A stretch of DNA of 64,000 nucleotides from positions 1-64,000 of the forward strand of contig NZ_ABXW01000007.1 of NCBI RefSeq assembly GCF_000173415.1, written 5' to 3'. Made by a program: the position numbers and the translations under genes. Numbering within the stretch: position 1 is the stretch's first letter; each line of letters opens with the position of its first letter. Below the pieces are notes generated by a model that worked only from the letters and a program-made list of their open reading frames with translations, made no database searches and was not told the origin of the DNA. This stretch comes from Providencia alcalifaciens DSM 30120. GTDB taxonomy: Bacteria; Pseudomonadota; Gammaproteobacteria; Enterobacterales; Enterobacteriaceae. Positions 36,029 to 45,589 of the stretch are shown here, piece by piece.

Positions 36029-36469
36029 CTAAATAGAAATTTTCTTCCCTAACGCAGGACGTTTAGATTCTAAGCCATCAGCACCGTAAGTTGATTGATT
36101 ATTATGCTTTTTCACAAAATTTAAGCGCTGTGTATTGAGCTCAATGTGCAGCTGTAGCATTTGGTGATTACGATAGTTTAAATCCTTTAACATGGTCGTT
36201 AAATGTTTAATCGCATCCCAAGTGTGGCTAAGTGCTGGATTACCTTCATACGGCGCGGTGATTTGTGCTTGCTCTTCAAGTTGCAAACGGTGATTTTCAG
36301 CATGACCAATAGCAGCAACTAAAAAACGCTTTTGCTCCGTCGTTTCCTGAAATGGGGAAGGAGGAACACGATGGTAACCCAAAAGTAGCTCTTCATTTTT
36401 CATCACGATTTCCAGTGACTGCAAATGGCCAAGTTGTTGTTCTAGCAATAATAATAATTCGTCGTTCAT
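36029..36469 (-). CDS. flgN: FlgN, export chaperone for FlgK and FlgL
   Basis: A 146-residue helical cytosolic chaperone that escorts the hook-filament junction proteins to the export gate. It is weakly conserved in sequence but has the family ending (YGADG ... GKKISI) and a long coiled-coil core. E. coli FlgN is 138 aa. It lies 11 bp after flgM, in the usual flgMN order, and is followed by a terminator. FlgK and FlgL are encoded about 10 kb away in this window. Confidence 0.92.
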   Translation of the reverse strand: MNDELLLLLEQQLGHLQSLEIVMKNEELLLGYHRVPPSPFQETTEQKRFLVAAIGHAENHRLQLEEQAQITAPYEGNPALSHTWDAIKHLTTMLKDLNYRNHQMLQLHIELNTQRLNFVKKHNNQSTYGADGLESKRPALGKKISI

Positions 36470-36480
36470 AGTCGTTCAGT

Positions 36481-36783
36481 TTATTTCATTGAAAGCATGC
36501 ATTCGTGCGCATCACGTAAAATGCCATCAGCAATTTTACCTGCATCCATAGTTAGAGTGCCGTCTTTGATGGCTTGCTTAATTTTTTCAACCTTAGCGAC
36601 ATCAATGTCAGAAGCTTGGGGTTGCAGTAATTTTTTTTGTAATTCACTCGGTGCGAAAGTACTCTCTTTGACCGTCTCGTTAGCGGAGACTTTTTTCTCA
36701 CGCACTAGCGCAGCGGTTTCCTGTGGGTCACGAGTGGTTACCTGAGTCAAGGCAGAGATTGCAGATGTTTGCTCAATAGCCAT
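36481..36783 (-). CDS. flgM: FlgM, anti-sigma-28 factor
   Basis: A 100-residue, largely disordered inhibitor of FliA (sigma-28), exported once the hook is complete. The C-terminal half (about 45-100), with VAKVEKIKQAIKDGTLTMDAGKIADGIL, is the conserved sigma-28-binding segment. A near-consensus sigma-28 promoter lies about 40-65 bp upstream, giving the usual feedback loop. fliA itself is outside the window. Confidence 0.94.
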   Translation of the reverse strand: MAIEQTSAISALTQVTTRDPQETAALVREKKVSANETVKESTFAPSELQKKLLQPQASDIDVAKVEKIKQAIKDGTLTMDAGKIADGILRDAHECMLSMK

Positions 36784-36821
36784 AGTATTTTTCCTGTTCC
36801 CGATATTTTTGATATAGAGAG

Positions 36822-36848
36822 TTATCGGCAGAGATTAATGAACCTTTA
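36822..36848 (-). promoter_or_regulatory. Sigma-28 promoter of flgMN
   Basis: On the minus strand TAAAGGTT (36848-36841), an 11-bp spacer and a perfect GCCGATAA (36829-36822) lie about 40 bp upstream of the flgM start. Confidence 0.9.
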
Positions 36849-37028
36849 ATATTCGGTTCGATTTCAAATTACCAGTGATGTAAGTTATTTCACTTAATTA
36901 TCTGAATAAACCCTAATAATTAACTGTGTACTCAACTACTTCAGACGAATTACAAAAATTATACCTGTAATTCTTTGTAAAAACAGAAATTTATCATGCA
37001 GTAACTTAATGATTTAACGTAAATTAAG

Positions 37029-37700
37029 TTAGTTTAGCGCAACGTGTACACTGCCATTCTCTTGCGCTTCACCATTCACCACTTGTCCGTTGATGAGTCG
37101 AACTCGAATGTTCTCGCCAATGACGGCATTATTGATAGCTCGACCTTCATATTTCACAGAGAAATTATCCCCTGTGGCGAACACATAGACTGTTTGACCC
37201 GCCTTGATTGCCCAAGGGCGTCTGACCATTGAGTTGGTAAATGTTTGTCCTGCTGTGATATTGCGAAGTGCTAATGTTCCGCGAAGTGCCATCTTATCGG
37301 TGGATGCACCAGACGGTAATTGATGGATAAGCCCTTTTTTTGTGCCAATATCCACAAATTCAATGGTTTCGCCACGTTGAATATTGCGAGTAGCAACATA
37401 GTATTGCCCTGTTACATTGACGGTAAGCTGTAAGTACTGTTTTTTCTTACCACATTGTACTGGCAATGAAACATTACCCATATTACGTCCCCCACTGGGT
37501 AAGCCAATTTGTGGTTTATCACAATTTGGCCATTTATCGATGGGGGTTTTTATTTCAATGGAAACGTTATTTTGTTTACCATGAATTTTACGAAAATACT
37601 GGTCAATATCCTGAGGAAGAGAGGCTTGCACAGAAAATGAAAATAGATTTAATATACTGATAATTAGAATATATTTAATTGAAAAAACCGTGTTTCTCAT
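37029..37700 (-). CDS. flgA: FlgA, P-ring assembly chaperone
   Basis: A 223-residue periplasmic protein with a cleavable signal peptide (about 1-26, VQA-S). The C-terminal SAF-type beta-clip domain contains NIQRGETIEFVDIG, ALRNITAGQTF and IKAGQTVYVFATGDNFSVKYEG. It helps FlgI assemble into the P ring. It is divergent from flgB, with 227 bp between them, as in E. coli. No terminator is evident between it and flgM. Confidence 0.94.
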   Translation of the reverse strand: MRNTVFSIKYILIISILNLFSFSVQASLPQDIDQYFRKIHGKQNNVSIEIKTPIDKWPNCDKPQIGLPSGGRNMGNVSLPVQCGKKKQYLQLTVNVTGQYYVATRNIQRGETIEFVDIGTKKGLIHQLPSGASTDKMALRGTLALRNITAGQTFTNSMVRRPWAIKAGQTVYVFATGDNFSVKYEGRAINNAVIGENIRVRLINGQVVNGEAQENGSVHVALN

Positions 37701-37927
37701 TCCGTTCCCTCTCTCATTCCATATCTTTTCATCCTTGAAGTTTACCTATCTCATCAATAATGAATGAGGCAAATAGGTCAATTATTTTGCCTTTATCCCG
37801 CCATTAGATTTTTTCTCTGGCAGCTAATATGAGCATCGAATTTTTGTATTTACAGAATCTGCAATTAAAAAATTCTTAATTTTTGCTCGAGCAAATTAAG
37901 AATTAACTGAAATCCATTGAGGAAACC

Positions 37928-38341
37928 ATGATTGATAAATTAGATGCCACCTTTGCTTTTCAGCAACGGGCTTTGTCCATAAGAGAAGCAAGACAGACTG
38001 TTTTGGCTTCTAACATTGCTAATGCGGATACGCCAGGCTACCAAGCGCGCGATATTGATTTTAATCGTCAGCTGCAACAAGCAATGGATAAAGGTGTGGT
38101 GAAAGGAAAAGGTATTTCTCTGGCTGTAACAGCCAAAGGGCATATCGAAGGTCATGATATGAAACCAGCTGCTTTGGATCTGAAATATCGGGTGCCTTAT
38201 CAAACTTCAATGGATGGAAACACTGTTGATATGGATGTGGAACGCAGCCAATTTGCTGACAATACATTGAAATATCAAGCCGATCTTACATTCATCAATA
38301 GCCAAGTCAAAAGTATGTTGGCCGTTCTACAACAAGGGTAA
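37928..38341 (+). CDS. flgB: FlgB, proximal rod protein
   Basis: A 137-residue rod subunit. The N-terminal rod signature ([21 protein letters not shown]) and C-terminal helix ([16 protein letters not shown]) that pack in the rod are present. GAGGAAA precedes the ATG. It is the first gene of flgBCDEFGHIJ. The upstream 227-bp divergent region should carry the FlhDC-dependent class II promoter, which I could not delimit. Confidence 0.95.
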   Translation: MIDKLDATFAFQQRALSIREARQTVLASNIANADTPGYQARDIDFNRQLQQAMDKGVVKGKGISLAVTAKGHIEGHDMKPAALDLKYRVPYQTSMDGNTVDMDVERSQFADNTLKYQADLTFINSQVKSMLAVLQQG

Positions 38342-38346
38342 GGGTT

Positions 38347-38751
38347 ATGGGTCTACTCAGTATTTTTGATATCTCCTCTTCTGCATTAACGGCGCAATCT
38401 CAGCGTTTAAACGTGAGCGCCAGTAATATGGCGAACGCGGAAAGTGTGGTGGGTCCTGATGGCGAACCGTACCGCGCAAAGCAAGTCGTTTTCCAAATGG
38501 CGCCACAAGGTCGCAACCAAGTTGGTGGTGTTCGTGTGAGTGAGTTAATCGACGATCCTGCTCCTCCGCGTATGGAATATAAACCTGGACACCCTCTGGC
38601 AGATGAAAAGGGTTATGTGAAGATGCCTAACGTCGATACCGTGGGTGAAATGATCAACACCATTTCAGCATCGCGTAGCTACCAAGCTAACTTAGAAGTC
38701 ATGAATACAGCGAAAACATTGCTACAGAAAACCTTAACGCTAGGTCAGTAA
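38347..38751 (+). CDS. flgC: FlgC, proximal rod protein
   Basis: A 134-residue rod subunit with the N-terminal motif [19 protein letters not shown] and the C-terminal [20 protein letters not shown] shared by axial proteins. Full length for the family. It lies 5 bp after flgB. Confidence 0.96.
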   Translation: MGLLSIFDISSSALTAQSQRLNVSASNMANAESVVGPDGEPYRAKQVVFQMAPQGRNQVGGVRVSELIDDPAPPRMEYKPGHPLADEKGYVKMPNVDTVGEMINTISASRSYQANLEVMNTAKTLLQKTLTLGQ

Positions 38752-38763
38752 CGGAGAAGCGAA

Positions 38764-39630
38764 ATGGGGATCTCTGCCTCAATGAATGATTCTTTGGATA
38801 ACTCGGTAGCAGGACCTGCTGCCGCGGCAAGTAATGTTCCAAAGAAAAGTCAAAGTGATGATATGCGTGACACATTTTTGAAAATGATCGTCACACAGAT
38901 GCAGAACCAAGACCCAACCAAACCGATGGATAATGCGGATTTAACGGGGCAATTGGCACAAATCGCGACGCTTGAGAGCATGAATAAACTCAGCGATAGC
39001 GTGACCGGAATTTCGCAACAAATCGGGTCTGGGCAATCATTACAAGCAACGCAGCTTGTGGGGAAAGGGGTACTTATCCCGCGTAACGAAATTATTCTCG
39101 CCCCACTGAAAAAAGAGAGTAATGGCGAAAATAGCAATGTGGCTAAGCCTGCTAACCCGTTACCTGATGATGTTATTAGCGCGAATAGCCCATCCAACTT
39201 TGGGCTGAGTAATTTTGGCGCGACAGACGGTAATGAAGGCGGTGAAGGCACCGAAGAGCCACAAACTGATTATATTTCATCGCCATTTGGCTTCTTCTTA
39301 CCGAAGATGGCAGATAGCGTTGAAATCACCATTCGAGACAAAAACCGCACCGTTATTCGTACCATCACCTATGACTCAGAAGTCAAACCCGATATCTACG
39401 ATATGGCATGGGATGGACGTGATAACAACGGCAATGTGGTTGCTGACCCGAAAGGTAAATATTTCTTTGATGTGAAAGCCGTCAGGATGGGGTCTGAAAT
39501 TGAGGTCACCAAACTCGGCTATACCCGTGTCAATGGTGTCACACCTGGCTCAGATGCACCATTACTGGATGTTGGAATAGGGCAAAGTGTGCCACTCAGC
39601 AGCATCTTTAAAGTGTATCCCGCATCTTAA
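38764..39630 (+). CDS. flgD: FlgD, hook cap/scaffold protein
   Basis: A 288-residue hook-assembly scaffold. The conserved N-terminus has DTFLKMIVTQMQNQDPTKPMDN. The centre (about 120-165) is a low-complexity linker rich in Asn, Glu and Gly, making the protein longer than E. coli FlgD (231 aa). The C-terminal Tudor/FnIII-like domain has the motif YDMAWDGRDNNGNVV. It caps the growing hook and is discarded after assembly. Confidence 0.95.
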   Translation: MGISASMNDSLDNSVAGPAAAASNVPKKSQSDDMRDTFLKMIVTQMQNQDPTKPMDNADLTGQLAQIATLESMNKLSDSVTGISQQIGSGQSLQATQLVGKGVLIPRNEIILAPLKKESNGENSNVAKPANPLPDDVISANSPSNFGLSNFGATDGNEGGEGTEEPQTDYISSPFGFFLPKMADSVEITIRDKNRTVIRTITYDSEVKPDIYDMAWDGRDNNGNVVADPKGKYFFDVKAVRMGSEIEVTKLGYTRVNGVTPGSDAPLLDVGIGQSVPLSSIFKVYPAS

Positions 39631-39660
39631 TTTTATTCCCCAAACACTTATGGAGAAAAT

Positions 39661-40929
39661 ATGTCTTTTTCACAAGCAGTCAGTGGCTTAAATGCAGCAT
39701 CAGCGGGGCTAGACTCGATTGGTAACAACATTGCCAACTCCGCAACTAACGGTTTTAAAGGGGCGACAACATCATTTGCTGATATGTTTGCTGGCTCCGG
39801 TGTTGGGCTAGGTGTTAACGTCGCCGCCGTCACCCAAAACTTCAAAGATGGTCCCATTACCCGTACCGATAGAGCGACAGACGTTGCTATTTCGGGGAAC
39901 GGTTTTTTCCGTGTTCAAGATCAGAATGGTGATGTTTATTACAGCCGTGATGGTCAATTTCTGCGCGATAAAAGCGGTAACTTAGTGAACAACCAAGGCA
40001 TGGTGGTGACCGGTTACCCTGCGAGCGTGGATGATAAAGGTAACGTCACTGTACAAAGTGGCGGTGTTCCGGGTGGCATGAATATCCCAACGGATATGAT
40101 GGATGCGAAACAATCAGATTTAGCAAAACTCACCATCAACCTGAACTCAGAAGATAAAGTTAAAGCAAAAGCGTTTGATCCAAACAACCCAGACGATATC
40201 GCAACCTATAACTTCAGTACCACCATGACTGCCTATGACAGCCAAGGTAACACCCATGAAATTTCTGTCTATTTTGTGAAAAAAGACGATAACAAGTGGG
40301 AAGTACATGCGAAAGATGCAAGTGAAACCGTCGCGAAAAAACTGGGTGAATTAGAGTTTGACGGTAACGGTAAGTTAATGACCGAAAAAGTTGTCAAAGG
40401 TCCAAACCCAGGCGATCCAGATACAACGGTTCAATTACCAACAACATTTGATTTCCCATTCAAAGGTTTAAATGGTGCCAATGATGGAACACTAAAAGTT
40501 GATTTGGGTAAAACTCGTCAACAAAAAGTCAGTGAGTCTTCTGTCAGCGCTATCGATGTGAATGGCTACCCAGCGGGTGAATACACCACCTTCAAAATCG
40601 AAGATAACGGTTTGATCGTTGCGAACTACTCCAACCAACAAAAACGTGTCGTAGGGCAAATTGCCTTATCCGCATTTGCGAACCCGAATGGTTTAGTTTC
40701 TCAAGGTGGTAACGTGTGGGCAGCATCTAACGCGTCCGGTAACCCAATGGACGGCGTCCCTGGCGTGGGTCAGTTCGGTAAATTAACCAGTGGTGCACTA
40801 GAGTCGTCAAACGTGGATATGAGCCAAGAGCTGATCAGCATGATTGTTATGCAGCGTAACTATCAGTCCAACGCCCAAACCATTAAGACTCAAGACCAGA
40901 TGTTACAAACACTGGTTAACTTACGTTAA
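39661..40929 (+). CDS. flgE: FlgE, hook protein
   Basis: A 422-residue hook subunit. The axial-protein N-terminal motif (LNAASAGLDSIGNNIANSAT) and C-terminal motif (ELISMIVMQRNYQSNAQTIKTQDQML) flank the hook domains D1/D2. The length is normal for the family (E. coli 402 aa). It is exported through the FlhAB gate after FlgD. Spacing to flgD is 30 bp. Confidence 0.97.
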   Translation: MSFSQAVSGLNAASAGLDSIGNNIANSATNGFKGATTSFADMFAGSGVGLGVNVAAVTQNFKDGPITRTDRATDVAISGNGFFRVQDQNGDVYYSRDGQFLRDKSGNLVNNQGMVVTGYPASVDDKGNVTVQSGGVPGGMNIPTDMMDAKQSDLAKLTINLNSEDKVKAKAFDPNNPDDIATYNFSTTMTAYDSQGNTHEISVYFVKKDDNKWEVHAKDASETVAKKLGELEFDGNGKLMTEKVVKGPNPGDPDTTVQLPTTFDFPFKGLNGANDGTLKVDLGKTRQQKVSESSVSAIDVNGYPAGEYTTFKIEDNGLIVANYSNQQKRVVGQIALSAFANPNGLVSQGGNVWAASNASGNPMDGVPGVGQFGKLTSGALESSNVDMSQELISMIVMQRNYQSNAQTIKTQDQMLQTLVNLR

Positions 40930-40944
40930 TCCTAGAGGCTGGCG

Positions 40945-41700
40945 ATGGATCATGTCATTTATACCGCAATGGGCGGGGCGCGTCATGCGCTTGAAAACCA
41001 AAGTATTGTGTCGAATAACATAGCTAACGTTTCCACCGCGGGTTTTAAAGCTCAGCTGTCGGCAATGCGTGCTGTGCCTATTCATGGTGATACTGAGCAG
41101 ACGCGTACACTGGTCGTCGCATCAACACCCGGCGCGGATATGAGCCAAGGTCAACTGAACTATACCGGTCGACCGATGGATGTTGCGTTGAATGATAAAC
41201 ACTTCTTGGCTGTTGCATTAGGTGATGGCACAGAAGCGTATACCCGTAACGGTAACATTCAAATTTCGCCAGACGGTGAATTAATGATTGGTGAGCGAGT
41301 TTTGCAAGGTGATGGCGGTGCTATTAACGTGCCACCGAATGCGGAATTAACTATCGGTAACGATGGAACCATTACTGCCTTGCTGGCAACGGATCCCCCA
41401 ACGATGTTGGGGCAGATTGGTCGCCTCAAAGTGGTTGAAGCGCAGGCACAGGATTTAGTGCGTGGTGAAGATGGATTATTCCATTTATCACCGCAGGCGC
41501 AAGCGGCGAACGGTAATGGGTTACCAATGAGTGAGCGTGCCATTGTGACTTCTGGGGTGATTGAAGGCAGTAACGTTAATGCCGCAGAAGCCATGGTATC
41601 CATGATTGCTAATGCTCGCCATTTTGAAATGCAAATGAAAGTGATCCGCAGCGCAGATGAAAATGCGCAGCGTGCTAATCAACTACTCACTATCAGCTAA
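40945..41700 (+). CDS. flgF: FlgF, proximal rod protein
   Basis: A 251-residue rod subunit with N-terminal motif ALENQSIVSNNIANVSTAGFK and C-terminal VSMIANARHFEMQMKVIRSADEN. Full length for the family (E. coli 251 aa). Spacing is 15 bp from flgE and 19 bp to flgG. Confidence 0.96.
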   Translation: MDHVIYTAMGGARHALENQSIVSNNIANVSTAGFKAQLSAMRAVPIHGDTEQTRTLVVASTPGADMSQGQLNYTGRPMDVALNDKHFLAVALGDGTEAYTRNGNIQISPDGELMIGERVLQGDGGAINVPPNAELTIGNDGTITALLATDPPTMLGQIGRLKVVEAQAQDLVRGEDGLFHLSPQAQAANGNGLPMSERAIVTSGVIEGSNVNAAEAMVSMIANARHFEMQMKVIRSADENAQRANQLLTIS

Positions 41701-41719
41701 TTGTTAGTAAGGAATTACT

Positions 41720-42502
41720 ATGATCCGTTCTTTATGGATTGCCAAAACGGGGCTTGATGCTCAACAAACCAACCTTGACGTTATTTCTAACAACTTGGCG
41801 AACGTCAGTACTAATGGGTTTAAACGTCAGCGCGCAGTATTCGAAGATTTACTGTATCAAAACATCCGTCAACCGGGTGCGATGAGTTCAGAGCAAACGT
41901 CATTACCGTCAGGCTTACAAATGGGTACGGGTGCGCGTCCTGTGGCGACTGTTCGTATTCATAGCCAAGGTAACTTGAATAAAACGGGTACAACGACAGA
42001 TATCGCGATTAAAGGTCAGGGTTTTTTACACGTTCAGATGCCAGATGGTACTGATGCCTATACTCGTGATGGTGCGTTGCAGCGTAACCAAGATGGTCAG
42101 TTAGTGACATCAAGTGGTTATCAAGTCGTACCAGCAATCATGATCCCTGAAAACGCCAACAGCCTGAGCATTGCGCGTGATGGTACGGTCTCTGTGACAG
42201 TGTATGGTGATAACCAGCCACAGCAAATCGGTCAAATAACGTTAACCACGTTTATTAACGATGCTGGCTTAGAAAGTATGGGTGAAAACCTGTACATGGA
42301 AACCGCAAGTTCTGGCGCACCGAATGAAAGTGCGCCGGGAACTAACGGCGCAGGGCTGCTGTATCAAGGTATGTTAGAAACCTCAAACGTTAACGTTGCC
42401 GAAGAGTTGGTGAATATGATCCAAACTCAGCGTGCATATGAAATTAACAGCAAAGCGGTTTCTGCATCTGACCAAATGCTGCAACGTCTGACACAGCTGT
42501 AA
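41720..42502 (+). CDS. flgG: FlgG, distal rod protein
   Basis: A 260-residue distal rod subunit, the same length as E. coli FlgG. The N-terminal motif [21 protein letters not shown] and C-terminal [28 protein letters not shown] are conserved. AAGGAA precedes the ATG. This is the most conserved rod protein and forms the segment passing through the P and L rings. Confidence 0.97.
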   Translation: MIRSLWIAKTGLDAQQTNLDVISNNLANVSTNGFKRQRAVFEDLLYQNIRQPGAMSSEQTSLPSGLQMGTGARPVATVRIHSQGNLNKTGTTTDIAIKGQGFLHVQMPDGTDAYTRDGALQRNQDGQLVTSSGYQVVPAIMIPENANSLSIARDGTVSVTVYGDNQPQQIGQITLTTFINDAGLESMGENLYMETASSGAPNESAPGTNGAGLLYQGMLETSNVNVAEELVNMIQTQRAYEINSKAVSASDQMLQRLTQL

Positions 42503-42580
42503 GTAAGGATGACCGCTTATGGAAAAATCTATAAGCGGTTTTTCGTGATGACAAAGGGTATCCAGTAGCAAAAGAGTAGC

Positions 42581-43318
42581 ATGATGATTGAAAACGGTAT
42601 TGTTCCTAAGCAGAGAAAAACAGTGTTACAGACCACAAAATCCGTCTGTTTGATCGCCACTGTGGCGGTCACATTAAATGGCTGTGCACATATTAAGCCT
42701 CGCCCGCTGGTGGACACGCAAACCAGTGCAGTACCTACTGCACCCACAGCCCCAGCCCCTAATGGTGCCATTTTTCAGAGTGCTCAACCTGCTTACTATG
42801 GCTACCAGCCGCTATTTGAAGACAGAAGACCGCGTAATGTCGGGGATATCTTAACGATCAACCTGCAAGAGAACGTCAGCGCGAGTAAAAACTCATCGGC
42901 AAATGCAAACCGCAGCGGAAAAACCGGTTTCTTGGCAGCAATTCTGCCTGGGTTTATGCAAGGTTGGTTAGGCGGGAGTAACACTGAGATTGATGTGAAA
43001 GGGAACAGCGACTTTAACGGGAAAGGTGGCGCAAACGCTAACAATACCTTTAAAGGCACAATCACTGTGACCGTTGACCAATTATTGGCAAATGGCAATT
43101 TGCACGTAGTGGGTGAAAAACGTATTGCGATTAATCAGGGAACAGAATCTATTCGATTCTCTGGCGTGGTGAATCCACGCACGATTGGTGCCGATAACAA
43201 TGTCAGCTCCACTCAAGTGGCTGATGCTCGGATTGAATACGTTGGTGATGGCTATATCAACGAGTCCCAAACGATGGGGTGGCTACAGCGCTTTTTCTTA
43301 AATGTATCCCCTTACTAA
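42581..43318 (+). CDS. flgH: FlgH, L-ring lipoprotein
   Basis: A 245-residue outer-membrane lipoprotein forming the L ring. The N-terminal signal (about 1-35, unusually long) ends in the lipobox LNGC. The mature protein has the family core ([29 protein letters not shown] and [10 protein letters not shown]). The start is uncertain because adjacent ATG codons at 42581 and 42584 lack a good ribosome-binding site and the true start may be further inside. It is 78 bp after flgG. Confidence 0.92.
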   Translation: MMIENGIVPKQRKTVLQTTKSVCLIATVAVTLNGCAHIKPRPLVDTQTSAVPTAPTAPAPNGAIFQSAQPAYYGYQPLFEDRRPRNVGDILTINLQENVSASKNSSANANRSGKTGFLAAILPGFMQGWLGGSNTEIDVKGNSDFNGKGGANANNTFKGTITVTVDQLLANGNLHVVGEKRIAINQGTESIRFSGVVNPRTIGADNNVSSTQVADARIEYVGDGYINESQTMGWLQRFFLNVSPY

Positions 43319-43353
43319 GTGAACATCCGTTAGCTAATAGCCGAGAAAATTCA

Positions 43354-44469
43354 ATGAAAAACAAATTATTCGTTCTCATTTCATTTGTTTGCCTTTTCGG
43401 GAGCTTGTTTGTTGCTCCTGCCTATAGCGAGCGAATTAAAGATCTGACTACAGTGCAAGGGGTCAGAGATAACCCCTTAATAGGATATGGTTTAGTTGTG
43501 GGTTTGGATGGTACGGGTGACCAAACCATGCAGACGCCATTCACCACGCAAAGTTTAAATAACATGCTGTCCCAAATGGGGATTACGGTTCCAGCGGGGA
43601 CCAACATGCAGTTGAAAAACGTTGCCGCGGTAATGGTGACCGCGAAAATGCCACCATTTGGTCGTTCTGGTCAATCAGTGGATGTGGTGGTTTCTTCGAT
43701 GGGGAATGCAAAAAGCTTACGCGGCGGAACCTTGTTGATGACCCCGTTAAAAGGGGTTGATGGGCAGATTTACGCCATGGCACAAGGTAACGTGTTGGTT
43801 GGTGGTGCGGGGGCAAGTGCCGGCGGTAGCAGTGTCAAAGTTAACCAGTTGAATGGTGGTCGTATTACTGATGGTGCGATGATTGAACGCGAACTCCCAA
43901 ATAGCTTTGGTCAAAGTGGGGCTATCAACCTGCAACTCAACGAGGACAGTTTTGCTTTAGCGCAAGATATTTCAGATGCGATTAACCGCTTGGGTGGAAT
44001 GGGATCTGCACGTGCATTAGATTCCCGTACTGTTCAATTATTAGTGCCAGCAAATAATACAGATCAAGTGCGTTTTTTATCACGAGTACAAGAGCTCAAT
44101 GTCCGCACACCAATGGCTGAAGCCAAAGTTATTCTGAATTCACGCACAGGCTCTGTAGTCATTAATCGCAGTGTGACATTAGACAGCTGTGCAGTTGCGC
44201 ACGGCAGTTTAGCGGTGACGGTTGAGCGTCAAACGCAAGTTAACCAACCGGATACTCCATTTGCGGGCGGGCAAACTGTGGTCACGCGTAACACGAATAT
44301 TGGTGTGAAAGAGCAAGGTGGCGCACTTCAAAAAGTGAATGCCAGTGTTCAGCTTAACCAAGTGATCCAAGCGCTCAATACGTTAGGCGCCACGCCAACA
44401 GACCTAATGTCTATCCTGCAAGCGATGGAAAGCGCGGGTTGTTTACGTGCGAAATTGGAGATCATCTAA
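43354..44469 (+). CDS. flgI: FlgI, P-ring protein
   Basis: A 371-residue periplasmic protein with a signal peptide (about 1-25) that forms the P ring around the rod. Conserved segments are [25 protein letters not shown] and the ending [17 protein letters not shown], with two Cys (DSCAVAHGS and SAGC) that form the stabilising disulphide in homologues. The ATG at 43354 places the signal peptide correctly. The frame extending upstream overlaps flgH. The stop overlaps flgJ (TAATG). Confidence 0.95.
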   Translation: MKNKLFVLISFVCLFGSLFVAPAYSERIKDLTTVQGVRDNPLIGYGLVVGLDGTGDQTMQTPFTTQSLNNMLSQMGITVPAGTNMQLKNVAAVMVTAKMPPFGRSGQSVDVVVSSMGNAKSLRGGTLLMTPLKGVDGQIYAMAQGNVLVGGAGASAGGSSVKVNQLNGGRITDGAMIERELPNSFGQSGAINLQLNEDSFALAQDISDAINRLGGMGSARALDSRTVQLLVPANNTDQVRFLSRVQELNVRTPMAEAKVILNSRTGSVVINRSVTLDSCAVAHGSLAVTVERQTQVNQPDTPFAGGQTVVTRNTNIGVKEQGGALQKVNASVQLNQVIQALNTLGATPTDLMSILQAMESAGCLRAKLEII

Positions 44470-45449
44470 TGAGTGATATGCAGTTATTACAAGGGGCTGC
44501 GTATGATGTTCAGTCGTTAACCAGTTTAAAAGGCGAATTAAACAAATCGCCAGAACAAGGGCTGCGTCAAGTGACGCAGCAGCTTGAGGCGACATTTGTG
44601 GAAATGATGCTCAAAAGTATGCGCTCTGCCTTACCACAAGACGGCATGTTCTCGAGTGATCAAACGCGCATGATGACCAGCATGTATGACCAACAAATTG
44701 CTCAAGACCTCGCTCAAAAAGGACTGGGATTTGGGGAGATGATGTATCAGCAACTGACGCGTGATCAGGCACCCAACTCGCCGGCACAAGGCGCGTTTAT
44801 GCCACTTAACGAACAAGATTTGCAATCATTGCCACCTTTCGCCCTAGAACAAATGGTGCGACGTTTCGCTCCTGCTATGGGGGATGCGTTAGCCTCGCCA
44901 TTCCAGAAAATCAAATCCTTGTCACTGAACAGTAGCAATTTCATCAACCAATTAATTGAACCCGCTAAAAATGCCAGTGAAAAAAGTGGCATTTCGCATT
45001 TCTTGATTTTGGCACAAGCGGCACTTGAAAGTGGCTGGGGAAAACGTGAAATCTTGACCGCTGATGGAAAAACCAGCCATAACTTATTTGGTATTAAGGC
45101 GGGTAAAAATTGGCAAGGTCCCGTCACGAACATCATGACGACGGAAGTCATTAACGGCAAAACCATCAAAATGCGTGATGATTTCCGTGTGTATGCGTCT
45201 TATGAAGAGGCGATATCCGACTATATCAGCCTGTTAACGGAAAACCCGCGTTATAAAGATGTAAAACATGCGGCAACCCCTGAAATCGCTGCCCGTCGCC
45301 TTCATAAAGCAGGGTATGCAACCGACCCCGGATATTCCGATAAGTTGATCACCTTAATCAACCAAATTCGGGGTGCCGGAAGCCCTGTCAATGCCTCAGC
45401 ATCACGGGCGATACAGGCTTATAACATTGACTTAAACGATATCTTCTAA
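44469..45449 (+). CDS. flgJ: FlgJ, rod cap and peptidoglycan hydrolase
   Basis: A 326-residue two-domain protein. The N-terminal rod-capping domain (about 1-110) has ATFVEMMLKSMRSALP. The C-terminal glucosaminidase domain (about 155-315) has the catalytic Glu in LAQAALESGWGKREI and the motif NLFGIKAG. It cuts peptidoglycan to let the rod through. The ATG at 44469 overlaps the flgI stop. It is the last gene of the flgB-J operon. Confidence 0.95.
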   Translation: MSDMQLLQGAAYDVQSLTSLKGELNKSPEQGLRQVTQQLEATFVEMMLKSMRSALPQDGMFSSDQTRMMTSMYDQQIAQDLAQKGLGFGEMMYQQLTRDQAPNSPAQGAFMPLNEQDLQSLPPFALEQMVRRFAPAMGDALASPFQKIKSLSLNSSNFINQLIEPAKNASEKSGISHFLILAQAALESGWGKREILTADGKTSHNLFGIKAGKNWQGPVTNIMTTEVINGKTIKMRDDFRVYASYEEAISDYISLLTENPRYKDVKHAATPEIAARRLHKAGYATDPGYSDKLITLINQIRGAGSPVNASASRAIQAYNIDLNDIF

Positions 45450-45476
45450 AGAGTCTCAATAAATCAAAGTTTGCGC

Positions 45477-45503
45477 TAAACATTTACGCCAACTTTCCGA
45501 TAA
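45477..45503 (+). promoter_or_regulatory. Sigma-28 promoter of flgKL
   Basis: TAAACATT-N11-TCCGATAA has 6/8 and 7/8 matches to the FliA consensus with exact spacing. It lies about 87 bp upstream of flgK in the flgJ-flgK gap. Confidence 0.75.
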
Positions 45504-45589
45504 ATGAATAAGTGAAAAAATTTTGAGTGGCTAGCGCTGAGATTGAGTCAGCCAATCAACGCGCTCAGTCCCAAGAATAGGAAAAGCTT